Origin: Pseudomonas yangonensis
Lineage (GTDB): Bacteria > Pseudomonadota > Gammaproteobacteria > Pseudomonadales > Pseudomonadaceae
Direction of reading: 5' to 3'
Length of the DNA: 64,000 bases
Assembly (NCBI RefSeq): GCF_009932725.1
Contig: NZ_BLJU01000003.1
Coordinates: 434,001 to 498,000 of the forward strand
This document shows, in pieces, positions 8,660-18,124 of the stretch (the first letter of the stretch is position 1; every line of letters starts with the position of its first letter). The notes below the pieces were generated by a model, which saw nothing but the letters and a program-made list of their open reading frames with translations, was not told where the DNA came from and did no database searches. The position numbers were made by a program, and so were the translations under genes.

Positions 8660-10804
8660 TTACAACCAACTCCAGGACAGCCCGGTATACACCCCAAACC
8701 CTTCCCCGGGCGTGGAGCGCGCCGCGTCTGCGCCCTTGTCGTTATAGCCCGGCGTCACGGTGGCGGCGTAACGTTTGTCGGTCAGGTTGCGCAGGTCGAG
8801 CCAGGCTTGCCAGTCGTCTTTCGGCGCGGCATAGCCGAGGGTGGCACCGATGGTGGCGTAGGCGTCGGCATGGTAGGAGTTGGCGTAGTCCACCGCCACC
8901 TTCGAGGCGTACTGGGTATTCACGCCGGCATAGAAGCCGCTCGGGTGGTCGTAGCGTAGTTCGGCCTGGTAATAGTGGCGCGGCAGGCCAGGCAGGCGGT
9001 TGTCGCCGAAGGCGTCATCGTCGCGGTAATGGAAGTCGCTGAAGGTGTAGGCCTGGCGCAGGCTCAGGGCGCCGGCCGCGCCGCCTTGCCACAGCGGGCT
9101 GGTCAGGCCGGCTTCGATGCCCTGGTGCACGGTGGGACTGGCGTTGGATTCAGCGAAGACGTTGGGCTCGATCTCGACGGTGAGCAGTTCATGGCGCACC
9201 TGCGAGTAGTAATAGGTCAGCTCCCACTGGCCCGGTGCGGAATCACCTCGGCCGCCAATCTCGAAGGTGGTGGCGGTCTGGTTGTCCAGGCTGATGGCGG
9301 CGCGCTGGCGCGCGGCATAGGGTTGAGTGGTGGTGCTGGAGAAGCGCAGCGGCGAGCCCCAGAGCATCGACCAGGCATGCGGCGGCTCCACCGAGCGGCT
9401 GATATTGCCGAATAGCTGCACATCCGGGTTGAGCTGGTAGCGCAGGCCGATACGTGGCGCGTAGTCCCAGGAGCTTTCGTCGAGCTTGTCGTCGTTGGCC
9501 GGCCAGGTTACCTGCACTTTGCGGCGGGTATTGATCAGCGCCAGGCCGCTGGTCAGCCACAGGTCGGGCCTCAGCTCAGTGTCGTTGCTGAAGTGCAGCA
9601 CATTGTCCGAGCCCAAATGTTCATAAGCACGCATCAGGGTGCCGGCGGGATAGGTCGTGCCGTTGACATCGATCGGCAACGCTGCGGTTTCCTTCGCTTT
9701 GCTACTCGGCAGATTGGTGGTGCTGCGCCAGCCGATGGTCGTGCTGCTATTGAGGCCGAACAGGGTGTGGCGGCGCGTGTAGTTCAGAGTGCCGCTGATA
9801 TCGCTGTAGTCCACACGGATGCGATAGGCGCCCCCGCGATAGGCGGTCTCGGTGATATCCATGGGATAGTGGTGGTAGGCCAGGCCGGCGACCAGGGTGG
9901 AGTCGTCGTCGATGCGCCAGGTGGTCTTGTTGGCCAGCCAGGTGCTGCCGGGCTGGTCGCGGTGGGCATCGATGCGCAGGTTGTTTACGGCAGCCTGGCG
10001 TGGATCGTCCTTGAGCTGGGCCTTGGTCAGGCGGCCAGGCGTTTCGTGTTCGGTTTCGCGATAGCGCAGGTAGAACCGCGTTTCCAGGTTCTCGTTGAGC
10101 CGGTAGCCGAAGTTGGCGGCGATGCCTTTGCCCTTGCCGGAGGCCTGATCCTGATAGCCGTCGGTGTGGCTGTCGGTCAGGGCGAGGTAGTAGTCGAAGT
10201 CCCCCAGCACCTGGCCGGAAGCGATGTTGCGCTTCTGGTAGCCATAGCTCCCGGTTTCATAGCGCAGTTGCAGCTTGGGTGCGGTGTAGCCGGTGTGGGT
10301 GATGTAGTCGATGGCGCCGCCCAGGGCCAGGGAACCACGGTCGAAGCCATTGACGCCGCGCAGCACTTCGGCGCGACTTATCCACAGGGGTTCCAGCAGC
10401 TCGTAGGGCGTACCGCCGGAGCCAGTCAGCGGCAGGCCGTCGAGCAGAATATGGGTGCCGGAGGCGTGCGAGCCGGGGCCGCGGTTGATGCCCGAGCCGC
10501 GCAGGCTGATCTTCACACCCTCGTTGCCGGGAGACTGGGCGTAGACGCCGGGCTGGTAGGCCAGCACATCGGCGACACCAGCCACGCGGCCCTGCTCGAC
10601 CTTGCCCATGTCCACCAGATTGGTGGCGCCGGGTACGCGGGCGAGTTCTTGCGCTGCTTCCTCCGTTTCGCTCAGCTGCCTGCCGCTGACTTGCAGCGAG
10701 TCGAGCTGCAACGGCTCGTCAGCCATGACGCTGGGGGCGGTCAGGCAGGCGAGGGCGAGCAGGGTAAGACGTGCAGGTTGGCGGGAAAATGGCAGGGGTG
10801 GCAT
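8660..10804 (-). CDS. TonB-dependent outer-membrane receptor, ligand unknown
   Basis: About 714 residues: signal peptide (LTLLALACLTAPSVMA), plug domain with VADVLAYQPGVYAQ and the SLRGSG motif, then a 22-strand-type barrel ending in LSWSWL with a terminal aromatic-rich strand. The ATG at 10804 has GGAG 6 bases upstream; other in-frame ATGs lie at 10816 and 10864. The plug resembles FecA/IutA-type siderophore receptors rather than BtuB. I see neither a riboswitch nor a clear Fur box upstream. It lies downstream of the DUF2059 gene on the same strand, 122 bases apart. Confidence 0.85.
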   Translation of the reverse strand: MPPLPFSRQPARLTLLALACLTAPSVMADEPLQLDSLQVSGRQLSETEEAAQELARVPGATNLVDMGKVEQGRVAGVADVLAYQPGVYAQSPGNEGVKISLRGSGINRGPGSHASGTHILLDGLPLTGSGGTPYELLEPLWISRAEVLRGVNGFDRGSLALGGAIDYITHTGYTAPKLQLRYETGSYGYQKRNIASGQVLGDFDYYLALTDSHTDGYQDQASGKGKGIAANFGYRLNENLETRFYLRYRETEHETPGRLTKAQLKDDPRQAAVNNLRIDAHRDQPGSTWLANKTTWRIDDDSTLVAGLAYHHYPMDITETAYRGGAYRIRVDYSDISGTLNYTRRHTLFGLNSSTTIGWRSTTNLPSSKAKETAALPIDVNGTTYPAGTLMRAYEHLGSDNVLHFSNDTELRPDLWLTSGLALINTRRKVQVTWPANDDKLDESSWDYAPRIGLRYQLNPDVQLFGNISRSVEPPHAWSMLWGSPLRFSSTTTQPYAARQRAAISLDNQTATTFEIGGRGDSAPGQWELTYYYSQVRHELLTVEIEPNVFAESNASPTVHQGIEAGLTSPLWQGGAAGALSLRQAYTFSDFHYRDDDAFGDNRLPGLPRHYYQAELRYDHPSGFYAGVNTQYASKVAVDYANSYHADAYATIGATLGYAAPKDDWQAWLDLRNLTDKRYAATVTPGYNDKGADAARSTPGEGFGVYTGLSWSWL

Positions 10805-10926
10805 GCAGGGCTCCATTGAGCGGGCGGCGAGTCTGTCTGATGGTGGTCGCGGGGTGTAGGTCACCGTCGAGCCGCCAGCCGGTGCAGGTTGTGCGCCTGA
10901 CCGTTGGCGGCCTGATCCTGCCGCTG

Positions 10927-11418
10927 CTAGATCTCGTAGCCTTCGCGGCTCAGGCGCGCCTTGATGCGCTCATCGATCAGCGGCGCTATCGACTGCCCCC
11001 AGGCCTGGCCGGCCTGCATGCTCTGGCCCATCAGGGTGGGCATGACGGCGATGGTCTTCTTGCCAAGGTCGGTCGAGTAGAAATCGATCATGCCGCGGAT
11101 GTCTTCGCGAGTGAAATGCTCGTGGTAGACGAGCACGATCAGCTCCTTCAGGTCATCCTGCTGTTCGACCAGCACGGCATTGACCTCGCTGGGCAGGGTA
11201 TCGAGTACCTTCTGCGGAATGTCGGGGCGCAGCTTGCGGATCATCTGGTTGATCTGCGCGATCACCCCTCCCCCGAATTGCCGGCCGATATCCAGTGCGT
11301 TGGTAACCTGCAGCAGGTGTTCGATATCGGCACGTTTCTGAGCGGAAAGCTCGTCAGCGTGGCTCAACTGGCTGAGGCTGGCAATCAGAAGAAAACAGAG
11401 CAGGCGGATAGTATTCAT
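10927..11418 (-). CDS. secreted DUF2059 family protein
   Basis: A 163-residue protein with a signal peptide (MNTIRLLCFLLIASLSQLSHA) followed by a helical DUF2059 domain with the typical DIRGMIDFYSTDLGKK segment near residue 110. Function unknown; probably periplasmic. The start at 11418 is preceded by AAGGA at a good distance. It could share a transcript with the TonB receptor downstream, but no link is known to me. Confidence 0.85.
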   Translation of the reverse strand: MNTIRLLCFLLIASLSQLSHADELSAQKRADIEHLLQVTNALDIGRQFGGGVIAQINQMIRKLRPDIPQKVLDTLPSEVNAVLVEQQDDLKELIVLVYHEHFTREDIRGMIDFYSTDLGKKTIAVMPTLMGQSMQAGQAWGQSIAPLIDERIKARLSREGYEI

Positions 11419-11774
11419 TGGGCGTCCTTTCGAATGGCGACCATCTGGCGATGGTGTCCTTGTGGGTCTGCGATCTGCTGCGGTTGCGGCAGTATCGGCG
11501 AGCCTTGGCAGGCTGCGCGGCAGACTGTGTATAGGACTGTGGCGGTGGATGCAAGGAGCAGGGCGCGGTTGCCAAGGTGTGCCGCCGGCAGGCGTAGCCT
11601 CTGCTGGGGCGGTCGTCATCGGCGTGGCGGGCGCCACGGGGTAGATGAAAGCGATATCGGCGCTCAGCACATCCAGCGGCTACCGGCTGGATGTGCCGTC
11701 GAAGATCTGTCGCGACAGGCGCAGGTTCCTGGTGCGGTCGCGCAACGGGCCGACCGCCTCCTGTGGATAAAGCT
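11419..11774. other. 356-base gap without a supported gene
   Basis: Open frames here on both strands lack homology and have poor starts. The only structure seen is an 11-bp perfect stem, GCACATCCAGC (11668 onward) with GCTGGATGTGC, loop 8, without a T-tract. Confidence 0.5.
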
Positions 11775-12263
11775 TCAGGCCAGCCCGGACTTGTCCAGCC
11801 CGAACTGCTTGTCGGCGGTACCCGGCACGGTGCGGAACGCCACGTTAAGGCGGTTCCAGCCGTTGATGGCGACCACCAGGAAGGTCAGGTCGGACAGTTC
11901 CTGTTCGGAGAACTGCTCGCGCACGCTGGCGTAGATGGCATTGGAGACACCCTGCGGCGCCAGCTGGGTCAGCGCCTCGGTCCACTCCAGAGCGGCGCGC
12001 TCGCGTTCGGAGAACAGCGTCGACTCGCGCCAGATGGCCACGTGGTGCAGACGCAGCTCACGCTCGCCATGGATCTTGGCTTCCTTCACATGCATGTCGA
12101 CGCAGAAGGCACAGCCGTTTATCTGCGAGGCACGCAGGGTGACCAGATGGCCGATTTCGGCGAGGAAAGGCGTTTTGTTCAGCAACATGGAAAATTCCAC
12201 GTACTTGCCGGAGGCCTTGGGCGAAAGCTGGAAATAGTCGAGACGCTGGCTCATGGTTTTCAT
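11775..12263 (-). CDS. carboxymuconolactone decarboxylase / AhpD-like protein
   Basis: A 162-residue protein of the CMD/AhpD alkylhydroperoxidase-like fold. Seen: the CAFCVDMH motif near residue 52, the redox CxxC with a downstream His that defines peroxidase-type members, then ERERAALEWTEALT near residue 88. It probably reduces peroxides or acts as a thiol-disulfide protein. The ATG at 12263 is used; 12254 is a possible alternative. Homologues are often preceded by a sigma factor or AraC regulator gene; none lies adjacent here. Confidence 0.88.
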   Translation of the reverse strand: MKTMSQRLDYFQLSPKASGKYVEFSMLLNKTPFLAEIGHLVTLRASQINGCAFCVDMHVKEAKIHGERELRLHHVAIWRESTLFSERERAALEWTEALTQLAPQGVSNAIYASVREQFSEQELSDLTFLVVAINGWNRLNVAFRTVPGTADKQFGLDKSGLA

Positions 12264-12499
12264 CCGTATTCTGTTGAGAGGAAACCGATGCCCCTCTGCG
12301 ACTGGCAGTACCACTGCGGCCCGGTGCGAATGAATGTACGCACCAGTGGCCTAGCCACATAGATCCATTTTTACGGATTGTTATTGGTCCACTTTTCGCG
12401 AACACACTCCTGAGTGGCCAGCGACCATCGAGGCAGCTGTTCTTGAAGTGAGGCGTGCGACTGAGGAGCGGCAAGCCTTTAGCCACGTCTGTTGCCGTT

Positions 12500-13807
12500 T
12501 CAGGCGGGTTGATAGTTCAACGGCCGCTTCGAAGACTCCGGCAGGGCCAGGCCGCCGGCCAGCGCCAGCAGAGCGATGACGATCAGGTAGTAGGCTGGCG
12601 CCATGCGGTCGCCGGTCTGCTCGATCAGCCAGGTCGCCACCAGCGGCGCGGTGCCACCGAAGATGGTGTAGGCCAGGTTGTAGGTGAAGGCCGAGGCGGT
12701 GTAGCGCACCCGGGTCGGGAACTGCTCGGACAGCAGCACGGCGGTGACCACGCCGCAGATCACCGCGCCGACGGCCAGCAGCATGGCGCCCAGCGCCGAG
12801 GGCAGCAGCGCGCCGGAGGTGGCCAGGGTAAAGGCTGGGTACACCGCAACGATCAGCGCGACCCCTGCGGTCAGGATGGTGCGGCGGCGGCCAACGCGAT
12901 CCGAATAGCGTCCAACCAGGGGGCACAGCAGCGCAGCGAAGATCAGCGCCACCAGGCTGGCCAGCAAGGCGGTCGAGCGTGCCGCACCACCGACCACCTG
13001 CATGTAGGTAGTGAGATAGGTGGTGAACATGTAGAACGACAGCGCCGTGGCGGAGATGAACGCGCCCAGGCAGGCGATGGTGGCGCCGTGCAGGCGCAGA
13101 GTTTCCTTCAGCGGCGAATGCTCCGGCGCAGGTTCGGTGGCCATTGCCTTGAACGCCGGCGACTCGTCCAGGCGCAGGCGCATGTACAGCCCCACCAGGC
13201 CCAGCGGCGCCGCGATGAGGAAGGGCAGGCGCCAGCCCCAGGCCTGCATCTGCTCGCTGCTGATGATCTGGTCGAGGCCGAACACCAGGCCAGCCGCGCA
13301 GGCGAAGGCGAGGAAAGTCGACACCGGCACGAAGCTGCCGTAACGGGCCTTCTGTTCGGTGGGTGCGTGTTCCATGACGAAGGCACAGGCGCCGGCGTAT
13401 TCGCCACCGGCGGAGAATCCCTGCAGGCAGCGCGCCAGCGCCAGCAACAGCGGGGCGAGCAGGCCGATGCTGGCGTAGGTCGGCAGCAGGCCGATCAGTG
13501 TGGTGGCGCCGGCCATCAGCAGCACGGTGATCGACAGCACGCGCTTGCGTCCTATGCGGTCGCCGAGGATGCCGAAGAAGATCCCGCCCAGCGGACGCAG
13601 GGCGAACGACACGGCGAACACCGCGAAGGTTTGCAGCAGCGCCAGGGTCGGATTGCCCGGTGGGAAGAACAGCGAGGCGATGGTCACGGCGAGGAAGCCG
13701 TAGACGGCGAAGTCGAACCACTCGACGAAGTTGCCGATGGCCGAGGCGGCGATGACCTTGTGCAAGGTGGCCGGGCTGACTTGCTGACCCCTGTGGATGG
13801 CATTCAT
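12500..13807 (-). CDS. MFS transporter, metabolite:H+ symporter (MHS) type
   Basis: A 435-residue, 12-helix permease. Seen: N-terminal AASAIGNFVEWFDFAVYGFLA, the hallmark of the ProP/KgtP/CitA MHS group, then GILGDRIGRKRVL (MFS motif A) near residue 80 and PTEQKARYGS near 150. Likely a proton-coupled importer of an organic acid or betaine; the substrate cannot be read from sequence. It has no obvious operon partner: the nearest gene on the strand is the LysE exporter, 113 bases upstream. Confidence 0.93.
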   Translation of the reverse strand: MNAIHRGQQVSPATLHKVIAASAIGNFVEWFDFAVYGFLAVTIASLFFPPGNPTLALLQTFAVFAVSFALRPLGGIFFGILGDRIGRKRVLSITVLLMAGATTLIGLLPTYASIGLLAPLLLALARCLQGFSAGGEYAGACAFVMEHAPTEQKARYGSFVPVSTFLAFACAAGLVFGLDQIISSEQMQAWGWRLPFLIAAPLGLVGLYMRLRLDESPAFKAMATEPAPEHSPLKETLRLHGATIACLGAFISATALSFYMFTTYLTTYMQVVGGAARSTALLASLVALIFAALLCPLVGRYSDRVGRRRTILTAGVALIVAVYPAFTLATSGALLPSALGAMLLAVGAVICGVVTAVLLSEQFPTRVRYTASAFTYNLAYTIFGGTAPLVATWLIEQTGDRMAPAYYLIVIALLALAGGLALPESSKRPLNYQPA

Positions 13808-13919
13808 GCGGCGCTCCTGATCCCTGATTCAGACGGTTTCAGGCAGGTTACGGAGCCATGGCGCGCCTGAGGGCTTCGCAGGCGACGGTGGCGTTGCCGT
13901 GAGCGACGCCTCTGCAGCC

Positions 13920-14531
13920 TCAGCGCGCCAACGGCAGTGCGATGCCGATCAGCACGAAGAGCACCCCGCAACTGCGATTGAAGGCGCGACCGCCGCGCTG
14001 CAGCCAGGGCCGCACCCGAAAGGCCAGCAGCGCCAGTAGCAGCTCGACGAGAAACTCGACCACGGCGAAGGTGGCAGCCATCACCACGAACTGCACCGCC
14101 AGGCCGCGCTGCGGGTCGAGGAATTGCGGCAGGAAGGCGCCGTAGAACAGGATCACCTTGGGGTTGGACAGCGCCGACAGCAGGCCCTGGCGAAACAGCC
14201 GGCCGGCGCTGGGGCGGGCGCCGCTATCGGCCAGCGTGAGGTTCATCGGTGGCGAGCGCCATAGCTGCACGCCCAGCCAGATCAGGTAGGCGCCGCCGAT
14301 CCACTTGAGTGCCAGCAGCGCGGTGGGAGCGGTCTTGAGCAGGGCACTGAGACCGAACATGGCCAGGGCGATCAGCACGCTGAAACCCACCACACCACCG
14401 AGGATGGTGGCCAGCGCCATGCGCGCGCCGTAGAGCCCGCCGTGGGTCAGCGCCAGCAGGCTGTTGGGGCCTGGCGTCAGCGCCAGGCCGAGGGTAGCGA
14501 CGAAGTAGACGAGCCAGAGTTCGACGGCCAT
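13920..14531 (-). CDS. LysE/RhtB family amino-acid exporter
   Basis: 203 residues with about six hydrophobic helices. Seen: the N-terminal signature TPGPNSLLALTHGGLYG near residue 20, then GGAYLIWLGVQLWR near 75 and ALSNPKVILFYGAFLPQFLD near 120, all classical for RhtB/LysE exporters. It is divergent from the GlxA-type regulator at 14626, with under 100 bases between, so that regulator may control it (inference). Confidence 0.92.
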   Translation of the reverse strand: MAVELWLVYFVATLGLALTPGPNSLLALTHGGLYGARMALATILGGVVGFSVLIALAMFGLSALLKTAPTALLALKWIGGAYLIWLGVQLWRSPPMNLTLADSGARPSAGRLFRQGLLSALSNPKVILFYGAFLPQFLDPQRGLAVQFVVMAATFAVVEFLVELLLALLAFRVRPWLQRGGRAFNRSCGVLFVLIGIALPLAR

Positions 14532-14625
14532 GTGGGTCTCCTGAGAATGCGCGGCCAGTCTAATCAGCAGCAGGGGCTGGATTGAGGTAAATTCTGGTCA
14601 TATAACAGTCGATTCTGGACTAGGC

Positions 14626-15609
14626 ATGAGCGAAAGCCCCGATCTGCGTTTCCTTCTGCTGCCGCTGCCGGAGTTCGCCCTGCTGCCGTTCGGTGGCTTT
14701 CTCGACAAGCTGCGTTTCAGCGCCGATGACGAGGACTACAGCCGCCAGCGCTACTGCGCCTGGACGATTCTCGGCCTGCAGCCGGGGCATGTGTCGTCGA
14801 GCAGCGGTGCGGCGTTGCGAATCGAGGTCACGCCGGAGGAACTCGATCTGGCCGACTACGACTATCTGGTGCTGTTCGGCGGGCGCAGCGCACAGGCCAC
14901 GGCGGCGCTGGCGCCGGCCTACCGTCCCTTGTTGCGGCGCGCCGTGCGCGCTGGCGTGAAGCTGGCTGCGATCGACAATGCGAGCTTTCTGCTGGCGTCC
15001 TGTGGCCTGCTCGATGGCCATCGGGTTGCGCTGCACTGGCGTCACGAGGCGGAGTTTCGTGCCAGCTTCCCGCGCCTGCGTCTGGCGCGCGAGCGTCTGT
15101 ACAGCATCGAGTCCGAACGGATTTCCTGTGCCGGGGGCACGGCGGCCATCGACCTGGCGGTGGAACTGCTGGCGCATGGCTGTGGCCGGGCGCGGGCGCT
15201 CAAGGGCCTGGCCGATATGCTGGTGGACGAGACGCGTAGCGGCCAGCACGCGCTGCGCTCGCTGCAGGGCACTTCCAGCGGCGAGCGCCACGTCGATCGT
15301 GCCATCGCTCTGATGCGCCAGGGTCTGGCCAGCGCCGAGGGCATCGAACGACTGGCGGCCAGCGTGGGGATCAGCCGTCGTCAACTCGACCGCCTGTTTC
15401 ACGCCCGTCAGGGCATGAGCGCGCGCGAGTACTGGAACGAGCTGCGCCTGCAGCACGTGCGCTGGCGCCTGCTCAATTCCAGCCACAGCCTGGCGCAGAT
15501 CGCCGACGAGGTCGGCGCCAGTGATGCCAGCCACCTGGGCAAGCTGTTCCGCCAGCGTTTCGGTACCACGCCCGGGGCGATGCGCCGCCAAGCCAAACCC
15601 ACGGCGTAG
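14626..15609 (+). CDS. GlxA family AraC-type transcriptional regulator
   Basis: 327 residues: an N-terminal DJ-1/PfpI-like (class I glutamine amidotransferase-like) domain, about 5-190, and a C-terminal AraC double helix-turn-helix, about 220-320, ending with IADEVGASDASHLGKLFRQRFGTTPGAMRR. Members such as ArgR and GbdR regulate amino-acid and betaine catabolism. Divergent from a LysE exporter and convergent with another at 15618, so a role in amino-acid efflux or catabolism is plausible. The ligand is unknown. Confidence 0.92.
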   Translation: MSESPDLRFLLLPLPEFALLPFGGFLDKLRFSADDEDYSRQRYCAWTILGLQPGHVSSSSGAALRIEVTPEELDLADYDYLVLFGGRSAQATAALAPAYRPLLRRAVRAGVKLAAIDNASFLLASCGLLDGHRVALHWRHEAEFRASFPRLRLARERLYSIESERISCAGGTAAIDLAVELLAHGCGRARALKGLADMLVDETRSGQHALRSLQGTSSGERHVDRAIALMRQGLASAEGIERLAASVGISRRQLDRLFHARQGMSAREYWNELRLQHVRWRLLNSSHSLAQIADEVGASDASHLGKLFRQRFGTTPGAMRRQAKPTA

Positions 15610-15630
15610 GAGCGGCTTCAGCCGCGAAGC
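15606..15630. repeat. half REP arm GTAGGAGCGGCTTCAGCCGCGA
   Basis: A single self-complementary arm of the main REP family (GGCTTCAGCC core) sits between the convergent ends of the regulator and the LysE gene and overlaps both stop regions. Confidence 0.7.
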
Positions 15631-16223
15631 TGTGACAGCAACGGCACCCACACCGAGGCCAGCAGCAACAGGGCCATGCAGCGGTTGAACAGCAGCAACC
15701 GCGACGGTTGCCGCAGCAAGCGCGTGCTGCCGATGCCGAGCAGGCCCCAGGCCAGCAGGCAGGGCGTGGACACCAGCAGAAACAGCGTCGCGTAGCTCGC
15801 CACCGCGCCGAACGAGGCCCGGCCGTCGAGGAAGATCGCGGTGACCGACACGGTCATCAGCCAGGTTTTGGGGTTTATCAGTTGCAGGCCGGCCCCCTGG
15901 ATGAAGCCCTGACGCTGGTCGACCCCTTGCTCGTGCAGATCGGACGCGTCATGGCGCATCAGCTTGCAGGCCATCCAGCTGATCCAGATCGCGCCGGCCC
16001 AGGTCATCGCTATCTGCAGCAGCGGCGCACGGGCCAGCAGTTCACCCAGGCCCAGGCCGACCAAAAGCAGCATCAGGCTGGCGCTCAGGCTGGCGCCGAC
16101 CGCGATGGCCAGGGCGATTGACAGGCCGAAGCGGGCGGCACTGCCGAGGATCAGCAAGTTGGTCGGCCCTGGCGTGATCGAGGCCGCCGAGGCGAAGAGG
16201 ATGAAGGGCAGCCACTGGTTCAT
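15618..16223 (-). CDS. LysE family exporter
   Basis: 201 residues, about six hydrophobic helices. Seen: ASITPGPTNLLILGSAARFG at residues 13-32, the LysE/RhtB signature, and LINPKTWLMTVSVTAIFLDG near 120. The ATG at 16223 is chosen because homology begins there; the open frame upstream (to 16409) overlaps the promoter region. It lies just downstream of an AraC-type regulator on the same strand (76 bases), its likely regulator. Confidence 0.9.
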   Translation of the reverse strand: MNQWLPFILFASAASITPGPTNLLILGSAARFGLSIALAIAVGASLSASLMLLLVGLGLGELLARAPLLQIAMTWAGAIWISWMACKLMRHDASDLHEQGVDQRQGFIQGAGLQLINPKTWLMTVSVTAIFLDGRASFGAVASYATLFLLVSTPCLLAWGLLGIGSTRLLRQPSRLLLFNRCMALLLLASVWVPLLSQLRG

Positions 16224-16299
16224 GGCCAGCCTCGGGATGCGGTAACAGGCATGGGGTTCGCTCCATAACGGGTATGGCGCGATTGTCCGGCGGCCGCAT

Positions 16300-17139
16300 T
16301 CAGCGGTCTTGAAGCTTTGTGCAGAGGCTGCGGTAGGCGCCGGGGGTGAGGCCATTGGCGCGGCGAAACCATCGGCCCAGATGGCTCTGGTCGGCGAAAC
16401 CCAAGTCACTGGCGACCTGCGCCGGTGCCGTGCCGAGAGCCAGCAGCCGGCGGGCGCGCACCAGACGCAGCTGGATCAGGTAGCCATGCGGGGCGATGCC
16501 GAAGGCCGCCTTGAACGCGCGGCTGAGGCGAAAGCGGTCGACGCCGCAGACCCGTGCCAGTTCGTCGAGGCCGATGTTCTCGTGAAAGTGTGCGTGCAGG
16601 TACTCGCGGGCACGCAGCGCCACGCTGGGAATCTGCGGGTTGCCCGGCAGGCGCTGGCGCCAGTGCAGGCTGCGCGAGATGCGTTCGAGCAGCGCATCCA
16701 GCGCGGCGTCGCGCACCATGCGCGGCTCGTCGTCGTTCAGCGCTTGCAGGGCATTGGCGATGCACGGCAGCAGGCCGGGGTCGTCCGGCTGGGTGCGCGG
16801 TACGCCGGGCAGGCAATCGCTGGGCGCCTGTTCGAACAGCGCCGGCAGCGCGCGCTGCAGCCAGGCCGGCTCGAGGTAGAGCGTGGAGTAGGTGAAGCCG
16901 CCCGGTGTCGGTGCGTGGCCGTCGTGGATGTCGCCGGGTTCGAGGAAGAAGGTCTGCCCGGCGACGCTGCTGAACAGCGCACGGCGGCAGTGGAACTGCT
17001 GCACGCCCTGTTCGGTGAAGCCGATCAGGTAGCTGTCGTGCCAGTGCGGGTCGTAGGCGTGGCCCTCGAAATGCGCGCGGATCACCTCGATGCCGGTATC
17101 GGCATCCTGCTTGAGGTCGACCCATGATTGCGCGTTCAT
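16300..17139 (-). CDS. AraC family regulator with N-terminal cupin domain
   Basis: 279 residues. Seen: an N-terminal AraC-binding cupin (about 10-110, HWHDSYLIGFTEQGVQQFHCR) and a C-terminal double helix-turn-helix with GLDELARVCGVDRFRLSRAFKAAFG near 195 and VASDLGFADQSHLGRWFRRANG near 245. It precedes the LysE exporter on the same strand, a common pair in proteobacteria where the regulator activates the exporter in response to an amino acid. Ligand unknown. Confidence 0.92.
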   Translation of the reverse strand: MNAQSWVDLKQDADTGIEVIRAHFEGHAYDPHWHDSYLIGFTEQGVQQFHCRRALFSSVAGQTFFLEPGDIHDGHAPTPGGFTYSTLYLEPAWLQRALPALFEQAPSDCLPGVPRTQPDDPGLLPCIANALQALNDDEPRMVRDAALDALLERISRSLHWRQRLPGNPQIPSVALRAREYLHAHFHENIGLDELARVCGVDRFRLSRAFKAAFGIAPHGYLIQLRLVRARRLLALGTAPAQVASDLGFADQSHLGRWFRRANGLTPGAYRSLCTKLQDR

Positions 17140-17332
17140 TGCTTGCTGCCTATCGCTGCCGTTGACCGATGAGCTTAGCGCGTTCGCCGTACAGGCCTAG
17201 AAGGTTTGTGCAGATGCGCCTGGCCGAGTCTGTTGAAACTCGAACACGAGCAGTTTTGCTCCGCGCTTGCCTGGATGCCATCCCGACCCGCTGACTCGGA
17301 TTGATCTGCGCCAACAGACGAGATGAACCGGC

Positions 17333-17965
17333 TCATTCGATGGAGCCATGAAGGGCCCAGATGTATCCGAATGGATCAACCAAGACGCCAAGCTCCATTC
17401 CGTCTTCCGATTGATGCGTGAGTGAGTCACCTAACCTTTGAGATGCCCCGAGCTGAATCGCCCGATTCATGACGCCAGGAACATCGTCGACCAGAACCGG
17501 GATCAGAGTGCTAACACCGCCCAGTCGCCCGGGACTGTTTGCCCAGCCGTGCCGAGGAGCTGTTTCGACTCGTGGGTTCACCGAGATAAGGCGGAAAATG
17601 CCGTTGCCTATTCGAATATCGACCGACGGAGGACGGGACGGCTCGATAGAAGTCCAACGCTGAAGAACCTGCGCCCCGAATCCATTAACGTAGAAGTCTA
17701 GGGCTGCTACTGAATCGGGGACGAAGAGGCATAGGCCTACCCAATATCCTTGAGTTGCTGATGCACTGGCTGCGATCAGGTCACTTGGAGTCAGATCGAA
17801 CGCAGAGGCCAGGGCCATTTTCGATTCTGTGGAGCACACTCCACTGCGCTCTATACGTTGAATGGTGCGAACACTGAGGCCTGATATGGTGGCCAATTCA
17901 TCCTGCGACCAGAATCGCTGCTGACGAAGCTGCTTGAGCCTAGCTGTGTCGAATGTTGGTTGCAT
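17333..17965 (-). CDS. XRE helix-turn-helix fused to a VOC/glyoxalase-like domain
   Basis: 210 residues: an N-terminal XRE HTH (about 5-60, QDELATISGLSVRTIQRIER) followed by a vicinal-oxygen-chelate domain (about 80-208) with FYVNGFGAQVL and the closing DPFGYIWALHG. The start at 17965 is decided by a perfect AAGGAGGT five bases upstream. Possibly a ligand-sensing regulator in which the VOC domain binds a small molecule or antibiotic, as in bleomycin-resistance-like folds (inference). Codon use is visibly less GC-rich than in the neighbours, suggesting recent acquisition. It lies close to an IS remnant. Confidence 0.8.
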   Translation of the reverse strand: MQPTFDTARLKQLRQQRFWSQDELATISGLSVRTIQRIERSGVCSTESKMALASAFDLTPSDLIAASASATQGYWVGLCLFVPDSVAALDFYVNGFGAQVLQRWTSIEPSRPPSVDIRIGNGIFRLISVNPRVETAPRHGWANSPGRLGGVSTLIPVLVDDVPGVMNRAIQLGASQRLGDSLTHQSEDGMELGVLVDPFGYIWALHGSIE

Positions 17966-18124
17966 CCCTGACCTCCTTGTTATGCGGTGCCGAGAGAATC
18001 GCATAAGACTCTCTTCAAGAGGACGTCAGGCACGCGACAGGGGCAATAGCCCGCGCCCATGGATTTGGCTTCCCTCTCAATCCGCAGCCAGATCGGTGAG
18101 TCGGCGAACGTGACGGCAGGCAGC

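Noticed and set aside
8660..10804. Naming this receptor BtuB because of the cob genes nearby
   Set aside because: No riboswitch precedes it and the plug resembles ferric-siderophore receptors; the riboswitch-linked receptor is at 26688.
12381..13721. Long second frame within the MHS transporter gene
   Set aside because: Arg/Ala/Gly-rich shifted-frame shadow; the transporter frame has clear family motifs.
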